Positions 27,549 through 37,582 of a DNA stretch of 64,000 nt are shown piece after piece. The stretch is from the NCBI RefSeq assembly GCF_014633365.1, contig NC_068349.1:14770753-14834752 (forward strand), given 5' to 3'. Below the pieces are notes generated by a model. It was not told the DNA's origin, made no database searches, and was given only the letters and a program-made list of their open reading frames with translations. The first letter of the stretch is position 1. Each line of letters starts with the position of its first letter. Made by a program: the position numbers and the translations under genes. This DNA is from Diospyros lotus (Eukaryota > Streptophyta > Magnoliopsida > Ericales > Ebenaceae).

Positions 27549-27610
27549 CAGATCAGCTGGTCTCGCGCGCGCGCACGTGTACGGGAGGTTGCAGGTTCGA
27601 ATCAAGGGAA
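27549..27610 (+). other. tRNA-like A/B-box module in CACTA interior
   Basis: GATCAGCTGGTC (A-box-like) at 27551-27562 and GGTTCGAATC (B-box-like) at 27594-27603, separated by a CG-alternating stretch. The spacing is like that of a tRNA gene, but no acceptor stem is evident. Not called as a tRNA. Confidence 0.55.
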
Positions 27611-27937
27611 AGGAAAGGCTGGAAATTAAATTTCGAGCATGGCCACGTGGCGCACGCAATGGGAGGGGGCCAGGCGCGGGCCGGCTCCCGCGAGCGGCGG
27701 GGCAGCCTTGCTTAAAATTCAAAATTTTTGAATTTTTTGCGGCGATTTCAAAACCGTCGCTGAAATTCAAATATTTTGAATTTTTTTGAAAAATCAGTAT
27801 TTTGCAATTTTTTTGTGGCAGTTTCAAAATCGCCACTAAATATTTTAAAACCGCTGCTAAATACTTAGTTTGCAGCGGTTTAAAAATCGTCGTAAAAAAT
27901 AGCATTTAGCTGCGGTTATTCTAGCGATTACCGAAAA

Positions 27938-29592
27938 CACTACAAAAAAATCAGCATTTAGCGGCGGTTTTCAAAACCGCTGCTAAGTCAGCCGTCGCGG
28001 AGCGTTTAGTGGCGGTTTTCAGCAACCGCTGGAATAACCGCCGCTAATTTTAAATTTTGTGGCAGTTTTAAAAACCGCCGCTAAAATTAAAATTTATATT
28101 TTTTTATTTTTTATTTTTTTTAAAGTTTTTTTAAAATTTTAAAAAATAATAATATTTTAATTTTAGCGGCGGTTTCAAAACCGCCACTAAAATTAATAAA
28201 AAAATTAAATTATTAATTTTGGCGGCGATTTTCAAAATCGCCGCTAAAATTAAAATATTATTTTTTTACGGCCCGCACTATCCAGCCTGCCCCGCGCCTG
28301 ACCCTCCCGCCCCGCCCCTACGTGCCACGTGGCTGCTTGTGCGCGCGCCACGTGGCGATGCTAGAAATTAAATCCAGCCATGCTCTCCCCAAGTTTCGAA
28401 CCTAAGACCGCTTATGAGCGCGCGCGCGCGAACCACCGGATCTGCGAAGAAATCCTTAACTTATACGCATATATATATATATTATATACTAATCTAACAA
28501 TTAATTTTCAGAATTATATTTTATATTTTTTAATATATATTAAAAATATTTATTAATTGATTATTTTTAAAAGAATAATAGAATAAATTAAAAATAAATT
28601 CATTGAGTTAAATTAAATAAATTATTTGATTAAAAATAAAAAAGAAGATTTTATATATTTTTTAAAAATTATTAAAATTTTATATATTAAAATGTTTTTA
28701 AATTTATTTTTATTTTTTTAAATTATATTTTTAATGAATTTTGCTATTAATTTAAATGCAATTTTATATTTATTTTTAAGATTTTATATTTATTTAATTT
28801 TTAATTATTTTCTTAAGAAAAATTTAATTTTTTTAATGAAAATAATGAATTTTAATATTTCAGATTTTTATTTAATTTTAATTTTAATTTTAAATTATTT
28901 AATTTTTTTTAAATTTAGCGGCAGTTTCTCAAAAATCGCCGCTAAATTTAATTTTTTTTTGAATTTTGCGGCGGTTTTTAAAAATCACCGCAAATGTTAA
29001 TTTAATTTTCATTTTAAATTATTTAATTTTTTTAAATTTAGCGGCGATTTTTCAAAAACCGTTGCTAAATTTATTTTCTTTCGAATTTTGCAGCGATTTT
29101 TGAAAACCGCCGCACTAAATTTATTTTTTTTTAATTTTGCGACGATTTTTGAAAACCGTCGCAAATGTTAATTTAAATTATTTAATTTTTTAAAAATTTA
29201 GCGGAAGTTTTTTAAAAACTGCCACTAATTTTTTTTTTTAATTTTGCAGCAATTTTTGAAAATCGCCGCAAATGTTAATTTAATTTTAATTTTAAATTTT
29301 TTTTTTAATTTAGCGGCGATTTTTGAAAAATTGCCGTAAAAAAGAATTTAATTTTTTTATTATTTAATTATTTTTTAAATTTAGCGACCGTTTTTTAAAA
29401 ACCGCTGCAAAAAAGCATGTTTTACTGAATTTTGCGGCGGTTTTTTGAAACCGCCGCAAAATTTTAAAGAAACCGCCGCAAAAATCTTATTTTGCGACGA
29501 TTTCAAAATCGCCGCAAAATAACATGTTTTGCGGCAGTTTTTAGAGCCGCCGCAGAAAAAACCGCCATAAAAAATCAATTTTTTTTGTAGTG
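27938..29592. mobile_element. Non-autonomous CACTA element (inner), TSD AAA
   Basis: The left end is CACTACAAAAAAATCAGC and the right end ...ATTTTTTTTGTAGTG, an inverted pair, flanked by AAA on both sides. It contains about thirty GCGGCGGTTTT...AAAACCGCCGC hairpin-like units and an AT-rich core at 28450-28910. A tRNA-like module is present in reverse orientation near 28393-28442. Confidence 0.75.
28385..28447 (-). other. tRNA-like A/B-box module, minus strand
   Basis: On the minus strand GATCCGGTGGTT (28431-28442) is followed by a CG-alternating run and GGTTCGAAAC (28393-28402). It has the same layout as 27549-27610, in the opposite orientation. Confidence 0.5.
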
Positions 29593-29750
29593 AAACCGCC
29601 ACTAAATGCTTCACGATGCTTGATTTAGCGGCGGTTTGAATTACATGAACCGTAGCAAAATGCAAAAAAATCGGCGCAAAATACAAAAAAAATCGCTGCT
29701 AAATGCTAATTTTTTATAGTGCTTGTCATACCACCAAGCATCATATAAGT

Positions 29751-30021
29751 TGTAACATCCCACATCGAGCGATAGGAAGGACCAGATCAACTTATCATGA
29801 TAGGTCTACTCGAACTTCTCACAAGTCACCCATCCTTGAGCTACCCTAGCTCAAGCATACTCAACCCGAGAGTTCTTTATCCACATTCAGCCCAAAAAGT
29901 ATCCAGTTGGTGTTGTTTCCTTCATTACTATTCTCGATATATATACTATCTTCTCTAGAGTCCCTTCTTGAATCTCTAGAGTCTCTTCTTGGACCTGACC
30001 CTAAGCTCTCGGGGTATTACA
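29751..30021 (-). mobile_element. Cassandra TRIM solo LTR with 5S rRNA-like sequence
   Basis: On the minus strand it starts TGTAATACCCC and ends GGATGTTACA. It aligns with the Cassandra LTRs at 55195 and 55607. The minus strand at 29814-29875 carries a diverged 5S rRNA internal promoter (GTTGAGTATGCTTGAGC and AGGATGGGTGAC). It is longer than its relatives (271 versus 227 bp) because of a local duplication of TCTCTAGAGTC. Flanks TAAGT and TAAAT match at four of five bases. Confidence 0.85.
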
Positions 30022-30264
30022 TAAATCATGCACTCACTTTAATATTCACATACAACCCTTAGCCTGCATATAACATATACATGTACATACACAAACTCAA
30101 TGCATTCATTAAACCATGGACCGAGACCTACTTACCAAGCTCATAGCTTTAGCTCGCCTGTGTTAAGTGTTCTTCCACTATATCTTCGGATATCCTTTTC
30201 CCCATGCAAAACATAGCCGCTGCGTAAAATAATAGGTGCACAAATATCTATCATGCCTCACTTA
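30022..30264. repeat. LTR fragment between nested insertions
   Basis: Non-coding sequence with the style of the large gypsy LTRs (ATCATGCACTCAC, ACATATACATGTACATACAC). Probably the continuation of the LTR begun at 26372. Confidence 0.4.
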
Positions 30265-30991
30265 TGTGAGGGCCCAGTCTTGGAAACCCCGCTAGCATAG
30301 GAGTTCTAAGAGGAAGTCCCCACAAAATGGATACAGATACAATTTCAAAAGTGTAACATTCCCAAACTTGCCTAGATAATAATAGGAGCCAAAATAAACG
30401 TTTACATCATCATCCACATAGTGTGCATTTGAGCTAAACCACTCGTATTCAAAATTAAAAATGAGCAATGGAATTGTAAACAAAAAATAAGACTCTTTTC
30501 TTCAATCCCCCGAAACGAACCCCCAAAGATCTTCTAGTTGGGATAGCTTTGTATACATGCCTAACCCCAATTTTTCCTCGAATACTCGAATTTTTCGAAT
30601 GAAAATTTGATGAAACCCTCAGCCAAAAATTTGACTATTCATAGGCATTCTGGTCATCTCTCCAGCCAATTCAGTCACTCCTTACCTTGTGTCTCACCCT
30701 TTAGGCCATGATAGCCTTATCCTCTACATGAAATGGTAATTTAACGTTGATGGTCAGTGGCCACAATGCGCCCATCGACCTTGTTGCAGTGTTCACATTG
30801 CATTTTTGTAATTCAGTCCTCCTTATTTCATTCTCTAGCACTTTAGCCCTTTTCCCTAAGTTAAGTTTTCAAAATTTACACATATCCTCACAACTTTAAA
30901 AATTTTCATTCTTGCCCCATAATTTTGAAAAATTACACTTTTTACCCCTAATAAAAACTACACCTAAGTACAAAAATTTTCGAGTATTACA
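30265..30991. repeat. Short relative of the large gypsy LTRs
   Basis: It starts TGTGAGGGCCCAGTC and ends CGAGTATTACA. It shares CCCGCTAGCATAGGAGT-like and ATAATAGGAGCCAAAATAAA blocks with neighbours at 26372 and 31078. No matching target duplication (ACTTA and ATTTC), so one end may be truncated. Confidence 0.55.
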
Positions 30992-31077
30992 ATTTCCAAT
31001 CACAATCACCTATATGGATCACATAAGATGTTCACCTCCAACAAATTAAGGTCAATGGATCCCATCGACGAATATCT

Positions 31078-33236
31078 TGTCACAGCCCGCCTCCTGGAGT
31101 ACCCGCTAGCATAGGCAATCCGAGAAAATGTCGCTAAGAAATGGAAACAAAGCATCCCAACAGTACCTACATGACATTATACTAATATTTAAACGTAGAG
31201 AACTTGACATTCATAGAACATCATCAAATACATGTTGGGTCTGGGCTTAGCCACCCATACAGTATAAAGGAAACTTGTGGCAAGAGACAAAAATTACATC
31301 AAGACAATTGTTCTTCCATGCCCTGCCAAAAAGAAAACAAAACACTCCCCAGGATCCTCCGCCCAAGGTGACTCTGTACACACTATGCATCCCCCACATT
31401 AGGAGTGACTAAACTCACCACCCACTGTTGCTTTCCCTTTATCTGGATTGACACAGAATAAACAAAGTGAGCCACAAGGTCTAGCAAGTATAATTTATGA
31501 AAAAGTAAGGCAATAGGAACAATGAGGCATAAATAGACATACAACAAATTTATTTCATCATGTGTGATTACATCATGTATTTCTAACTCAACAATACATG
31601 CATCCCATATATATATATATCATATCAACACATGTCATATACTACCAGGTAATATACATGCACCATCATCTCATGAATCACTTTCCACCCTTGTCCTGGA
31701 CGTATTTCAGGCGAGCCAAAATAGCTGCTATGGGACTCTAACCCACAGTCTTACATGTCGCGGGATCCAGATGCAATGGGACTCTAACCCATAGTCTTAC
31801 ACTTTCCCTATTATAGGATATCCTTTTACTTTTCCTTCGCACGAAATAATTAGTGCGCTAATGTGCATACAAGTATATCATGCATGCGAAACATGTATGT
31901 GAACATCTTGTGCCTCATCTAAAATTGAGCCCCATTTGATCATCTTGGTACTTTTCTTACAATTATGAACTCTTTGTGGGCACATACTTGGTAATTCAAT
32001 CTCTTGATATGGTAAATCACTTTAAAATAGGACTTTGATGATTCATTTTACATCCAAAGCACCCCAAATTATATATCAAATCAAAGCCCTCGATGTCTAG
32101 TTTACAACTCAAAAAATGGATCTCAATTCTGATATCGATAAAAAAAGTTATGGCTAAAAGAGTAAAAGGTGTGCAGTGTAGTCCACCGCGAGAGTCGACT
32201 TTTAACATATGGAGAGTCGATTCTTAAAGGAGAGTCGACTTTTAACATATTGGGAGTCAACTTTTGGAGGAGAGTCGACTTTTAACATATTAGGAGTCTA
32301 CTTTTGAGGTAGAGTCGACTTTTAACATACTGGGAGTCGACTCTTACAAGCAGAAACAAAACAGATTTGGCAAAACGCAACCCTAACCCAATTTTTTCAA
32401 TTTCCAACTCATTTAAGCTCGATTTTGGCTCAAAACTAGTGCCAATCCTTAGGAGATATGGGGTAGATCAATACCCCGATGAAACCACAAGCTTAGGCAC
32501 TCAAAATTCAATAACAAAAGAAAGATTTACATATAATCAGATTTTATGTAAAAACCCAAACTTTTTGTAAAAACATACCTAATCTCCAAAACAACCCCCA
32601 AATTTACCATTTGCAAGGGTCCCCAAAATCCAAAATGACTCATTTTCATCAACCCCACGAAAAAAAGAAGGATTTTTACATAAATAACAAAGAAAGAAGG
32701 AACTTGCCTTAAGTTGTAGAAATCCGATTAAAACCGAAATTGTTGCCTCCAAACTGATCTTTGGCCCTTACTAAAGTCTACAACCCAAGCTAGAGGAAGA
32801 AGAAACAAGTAGAAGAGAAGATCTTGAATTGCCCGAGAAGAACAAGAAAAAAGAAGGAAAGAAGGAAGAAGGAAAAGGAAGGAAATGGGAGAAGGAGAAA
32901 GGAAATGATGAGATGCATGAGCAACCCCTTTCCCCCTCTTAATTCTCTTTTATTCTTTTTCCATTTTACCCGTTGCTAATATGCCAATTCCTAACATATC
33001 CCCATTCAATTTAATTCTCTTTTTTCTTTTCTTTTTTTTCCCTTAAATAGACATACATACATATGCACATTTCTTCTTTTTTCCTTTCTTTCCTTGTCTT
33101 TTTCCATCCACATCCTTTATTTATTATTTCATCTCTCTTTTTTTTTTTTCAATTTAATCATTTTATGGCCACAATATAATACATGCTAAAATAATATCAA
33201 AACAAAATAATTTAGACCCATCAACGGGTCAATACA
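31078..33236. mobile_element. Gypsy-type solo LTR, TSD TATCT
   Basis: 2,159 bp starting TGTCACAGCCCGCC and ending GGTCAATACA, with a perfect TATCT duplication at 31073-31077 and 33237-33241. The first bases match the solo LTR at 58551 (CAGCCCGCCTCCTGGAG against CGGCCCGCCTCCTGGAG). No coding sequence. It contains a GTCGAC array at 32187-32346. Confidence 0.87.
32187..32346. repeat. GAGTCGACT array inside a gypsy solo LTR
   Basis: Nine units of about 15-40 bp. Five have exact GAGTCGACT and four are one-base variants (GAGTCGATT, GAGTCAACT, GAGTCTACT and similar). Alternate units share the tail TTTTAACATA. Confidence 0.85.
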
Positions 33237-33241
33237 TATCT

Positions 33242-33759
33242 ACTTCCATACATTACTGCATAGAAAGCATTCTCACCTCTTATATTGGATGGTTCCACTC
33301 AACAACAAATCCTTGACACCAGTGCACAAAACACTATGTTGTTTATGGTCAAAGGATTAGATACACAATCGAGAGCCAACGATAGATCATTAATCCATAA
33401 GCCATGTGATCTGTAACTAGCGTCACATTCAGTGGATGTTCTTTCAACACTCACCACATCTACTCTATGCATCCCATGAAATATGGTGTGTGACTCACTA
33501 CCCCATCTCATTAGCATCACCATGCTAAATAATGGTAGTAACCCATGTGTCCACTAACTGACAGATCATAGTCCCCTTCTGATAAGTCTAAGGACTGGGA
33601 ATCCCTTTAAGAAATCTTAGACTAGAAATCCAAATCATATAGTCTCAACACCTTGAGAGTAGGAAATCTACCAGGAAGTCTAAAGACTTATTTATAGAAA
33701 TCAAATGGAAACATATGGATGAAAATATGAACTTTAACATCAAGAATAATCAACAGTGC
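33242..33759. other. Unassigned stretch
   Basis: Moderate GC, no convincing frame and no repeat partner that I can see. It lies between a solo LTR and a copia gag fragment on the minus strand, so it may be internal copia debris or older LTR sequence. Confidence 0.3.
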
Positions 33760-34271
33760 CATTCACTTACACCTCAAAGTATAAATCTAACATCTAGAGT
33801 ACTATCCCTAACAAGTTCTTCCCCCAACAACCTGGTATTGTTCACCACCCTTAAGAGTTTGCTGGCATATTCTTTAACTATCTCAAAATTTTTCATTGAA
33901 AGCAGTTCAAATTCTCTTCCAAGATTCAAGACTTGCATCTATCTTATTTTTTCATTGCCTCGAAACTCCTTCTCTAGTCTGTCCCAAGCTTTTTTAGGTG
34001 CCTCATATGCTATTATCTTGCCAAAAATAACTTCTGACACAACTGCTTGCAAACATGCCAAAGCCTTGAATTTCTTAACTGACTCTTTTGAATGATGTTT
34101 TATTTGTGCTATGGTAGGGTTGGCTCTAAGTTGTGAAGGATCTCTATCAGTCTCAACTACATTCCAAAGGTCAAGACCCCTCAAGTAAGTCTTCATCTTT
34201 ATAGCCCAAACAACACAGTTTTCTACTGAAAATATAGGAACGAAAGGTGATGAAAAACTGATTGAGGCCAT
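33760..34271 (-). pseudogene. Copia gag fragment (UBN2/DUF4219 type), minus strand
   Basis: Starts MASISFSSPFVPIFS at 34271. The conserved blocks AIKMKTYLRGLDLW, ANPTIAQIKHH and PKKAWDRLEKEF show the same gag fold as the copia element at 37.6 kb, but the sequence is clearly a different family. After a stop near 33939 the frame continues with REFELLSMK and RLLGEE. No zinc knuckle or pol follows. Confidence 0.8.
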
Positions 34272-34361
34272 TACTAAATTCTCTTAGGTTTCTAGGTTTT
34301 AGTAATAAGTGTAAGCTTGTTAGTTTCTCTCTTTCTCACAGTCCTTCTTAAGAACTTGACA

Positions 34362-34690
34362 ACTCTAATACCATTTTGTTGGTTTGAGTATGTTGAGGAA
34401 GAAAAAAAATAGGCAGAAAAACTGAGGCAAAAACTCTAATTTCATTCATCAAGAACAATTACATATATATAGTTATAAAGCACAAAACATGCTTCCTTAA
34501 AATCTGCAACCTAACTACCTAATTTTTCCTAATTTTCTGCTCCCCCACAAACTACACATCAATCTACAATTGTCAACAATGTTTCACAATTTAAGCTGAA
34601 TTTCATACCAAAAATAATCATTATATCTGATTAGTAAAAGTTTCAATCTTCAACAAGAATTCCATTGAGAACCCAAGCAAGGGGCTGTTT
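34362..34690 (-). repeat. Primer-binding site and LTR remnant of the minus-strand copia fragment
   Basis: ACTCTAATACCA at 34362-34373 is a decayed reverse complement of the Met-tRNA primer site. The LTR edge TGTTGGTTTGAG starts at 34377. The LTR includes a minus-strand TATA-like run (TACATATATATAG) and fades out near 34690. Confidence 0.6.
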
Positions 34691-34979
34691 CATTGTGGAA
34701 AAAAATTTCTACTTTTCTATCTCTAATTTAATATAAAATATTTAGTTTTTATTTTTTATAAAAAATTTAATAACTTATTTAAAAGTTAGAAATATCAAAA
34801 CTTAATTTTCAATCTAAAAAATTATAATATACTTTAAAAAAAAGAGAGATGTTTTAATTTGTTTGTGAACCAAACAAATTAAATAGAAATGATTGGAAAA
34901 CCAGTTTTTGTATCTCCAATAGAAAACTTTATTTGTTTTTCCTATGTAAGGAAAGAGGAAAAAGCGAGGAATAAATTGA
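34691..34979. other. AT-rich stretch, nothing recognised
   Basis: Low-complexity AT-rich sequence between the copia LTR remnant and the SIRE-like LTR. No feature supported. Confidence 0.4.
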
Positions 34980-36867
34980 TGTTCTACCCTTGTGTTTAGT
35001 TTTGATGATGAAAAACAATATCGTGTTTTATCCCCAAAGTCATGAGTCAAGTTTATGGTTTTCAACAAAAATCAATTTCAAATACTTTGCTAAAATGAAA
35101 ACCAAATGATTTTTATTCTTATACATGGAGATGTGAATAAACATGTATTATGATAAAATCTCCTAAAATGTTTTTCGAATTAGCTTTGAAGTCATTGGTC
35201 AACATAGAGCTAAAATTGTTCTAAGGCAAAAGACCAACTAGAAATTCAAATGAAAGGTTTTCAATATAAGTTTTTCATATTTTGAAACATGCATGAAAGG
35301 TTTTGGCTTGAAACTTAATCGTATGAAAAATCCTTTAGTTCATGCATCATGTCTTGAAACTCATTTTGATATCGTTTCAATATTTTTCTAAGTTTGGAAA
35401 ACTAGCACCTTATAAGAAGACATATATGAAAATATTTTCTTTTTAGAAAACTAACTCCCGGTAATTCAATAACTAACATTCATTAGTGATAAAATGATTT
35501 TTAATGAATTTTTCAAGAAATAAAAAGTGTATATCTTGGAGGTGGTAAAATAGCAAAATCCTAAGTTCCTACTAAAATCCAAATTCTACTTTTTTATTCT
35601 TATGAATTTTGATTTTTTTTTATATTTTTATTGAATCCAAATGGGGGGTACTTTCTTATTTACATTTATGTATTAAAGTAAATGGAAGGTAAAATATAAA
35701 TTAAACAAAATGAGGACATTTACTTAAACTAAAGAAATGTAAATATGTGGTGATGTTTTGTATTAATAAAGTGTGCTTCTCATGTTATCGGTCAAGTTTC
35801 CAGATTTTCCAAGAAGATAGTCGACTATGTTGTTTAGTGCTGTCGACTATGCATAAGGATAGTCGACTATGCTTGTTCAGTCTGTCGACTATATCTTGCA
35901 TCTATCGACTATTTTTGCGTCTGTTGACTATTGTGAAAGGATAGTCGACTATGCTATTTCATCTGTCGACTATGTTTGTTCATGAATTTCAAAATTTTCT
36001 TTGTAATTTTTGATCTGTCGACTATGTAAAAGGATCTGTCGACTATGAGATTTTTTGTGTTATAAGATAGTCGACTATGCTTTTCTGTCTGTCGACTATG
36101 GCTAGTTTTATTTGATAAAATAGTCGACTAACCTATTTGATCTATCGACTATGTGTTTCACAAAAAATTTCAACGGCTAGTTTTTGGCGCATTTAATGCT
36201 CGCCCAACCACCACAACGGTCGGATTTTTGGATCTATCTACCATCAACTATAAATATGGGTTGGGAGAATCGATTGAAGGTTGTTGGAAAACATTTAATA
36301 TCTTCAACCACCGAGCTTTCATTTTTACATCGAGCGATTAATATCTTCTCTCTCTGTATTTACATTTCTGAGGCTTTATATACACTGTTACATTCATTGT
36401 AAGCCTAAATTTATCAGTTGGAGAGAGCTTGTAACTAAGAGTTTGTACTCTTAGACTCTCATCTTCACGATTACTGTAATTGTCCTAGCGTAAGCTAGAG
36501 AGCCCATTATATTGGGAGGTTTGTAAGTTTTTCCTAGTCACGGACTAGAGGACCTACTCGGGTTGAGTAGGGGGTTGATAGTGAATTTGCTTCAAAATCC
36601 TTAGTGGGTAGCTAAGGTAGTGGATTAGGCTTGGAAAGCCGAACCACTATAAATCTTTTGTCTTATGTGCTTCCTGTTTTTATTTGTTCATGTTAGCATT
36701 TTTATCCCTACTTAATTCATTCATTCATTCATAAGATTTCCATATTTACTTTTCACAAAACAAGATTGTTTTTACATGGATGATATCTCTGTTTCTCTAC
36801 TTCAATTTTTAATATAACCAATTTACCCCCCCTCTTGGTGTGTGCCATAGCACCTCCTGTTCTAACA
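34980..36867 (+). mobile_element. SIRE-like copia solo LTR with GTCGAC array
   Basis: 1,888 bp from TGTTCTACCCTTG to CCTGTTCTAACA. The same sequence occurs reversed at 61932-63568, and the matched ends define the element. The start with GTTTTGATGATGAAAAAC and the end with GTGTGTGCCATAGCACCTC look like Maximus/SIRE LTRs as I know them. Flanks ATTGA and TAAAT do not match. No internal domain is attached. Confidence 0.72.
35817..36155. repeat. TAGTCGACTAT/TGTCGACTAT array
   Basis: Thirteen exact TCGACTA motifs and one TTGACTA variant in about 330 bp, spaced roughly 18-50 bp apart. Forms preceded by TAG (palindromic TAGTCGACTA) and by CTG are interleaved. Spacers are unrelated. Confidence 0.88.
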
Positions 36868-37177
36868 TAAATATCAAGTGATCGTATACTTGCTTGGACA
36901 CACACACTGAGTTGTAATTGGTTGCAATTTTGGAATTTGCTTTGTGTTTTCGTTTTCATAAGCAAGTACAGAATGGGTTTGGTATGTTGTGTTCAGAATC
37001 AACTTTTAGGGTTTTTTTTCTTTTTTTGGAAAAGATTCCAATTTTGGAAAAAATTAGGTGCACTGTGTTCAAAACATAACTTGACATGAAAAGCGAAAAT
37101 AGTATGCTTTGTGTCATTCGTGTTTAGCAATTGAATGTGTGTCTTCTAGAGGCAACAACATACATGCGCTTGCTTGG
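36868..37177. other. Intergenic stretch upstream of copia copy B
   Basis: No gene or repeat partner recognised. This is probably old host sequence at the copia insertion site. Confidence 0.4.
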
Positions 37178-37287
37178 GATAGGGTCTATAGGCGACTGTT
37201 AGCTAACGTGTTTAGGAGTGCATGTTGATGTGGATAGGGTCTATAGGCGACTGTTAGCTGACGTGTTTAGGAGTGCATGTTGATGTG
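37178..37287. repeat. 55 bp tandem duplication across the copia 5' junction
   Basis: Two head-to-tail 55 bp units (37178-37232 and 37233-37287) with one mismatch. Each unit contains 19 bp of flank ending in the GCGAC target site and the first 36 bp of the LTR. It therefore creates two apparent LTR starts, at 37197 and 37252. Confidence 0.9.
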
Positions 37288-37543
37288 GATTTCAAGTGTT
37301 TTGTTTTTGTTTTACTTTGCATTTGAATAAGTCAAGTTAGTTCCACTTTTCTAAAAAGTGGTTAGTTATTTGTTGTGATCATGGGATAACTTCTAGCCAT
37401 GATCTTAGTGATTTGAATTTTCTATCCTCTATTTATTCTGTAAGGATTTCAGAAGTTATTTGATTTTTATGCATCTTATTCCTCACGTTTGTGCTGCACA
37501 TCTTTCTCTCTCTATCTGTGTTCTTTCCTTTCAAATTGCAACA
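37252..37543 (+). repeat. 5' LTR of copia copy B
   Basis: 292 bp, TGTTAGCTGACG to AAATTGCAACA. It differs from the 3' LTR at 18 positions, most of them transitions. Confidence 0.93.
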
Positions 37544-37544
37544 G

Positions 37545-37556
37545 TGGTATTAGAGC
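37545..37556 (+). promoter_or_regulatory. Primer-binding site of copia copy B
   Basis: TGGTATTAGAGC, one mismatch from the initiator-Met tRNA complement, one base after the 5' LTR. Confidence 0.9.
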
Positions 37557-37582
37557 TTTATCTTTTAGGGACCTGTGCATCC

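Larger units (their letters stand above)
26889..29721. mobile_element. Non-autonomous CACTA element (outer)
   Basis: The left end is CACTACAAAAAAATTAATTTTT and the right end ...TTTTTTATAGTG. The flanking trinucleotides CAT and CTT differ at one base. The whole body is filled with GCGGCGATTTT/AAAATCGCCGC-type subterminal motifs in both orientations. No transposase is encoded. A second CACTA element sits inside it at 27938-29592. Confidence 0.72.

Noticed and set aside
27551..27603. A functional tRNA gene
   Set aside because: The two promoter-like boxes are present but I find no acceptor stem, anticodon arm or terminator.
33299..33523. Minus-strand frame of 74 codons between the solo LTR and the copia gag fragment
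   Set aside because: No motif, short length and repeat-rich surroundings; not supported as a gene.
35817..36155. CRISPR-like array of short repeats with unique spacers
   Set aside because: Repeats are only about 7-11 bp, spacing is irregular, and the context is a plant retrotransposon LTR.
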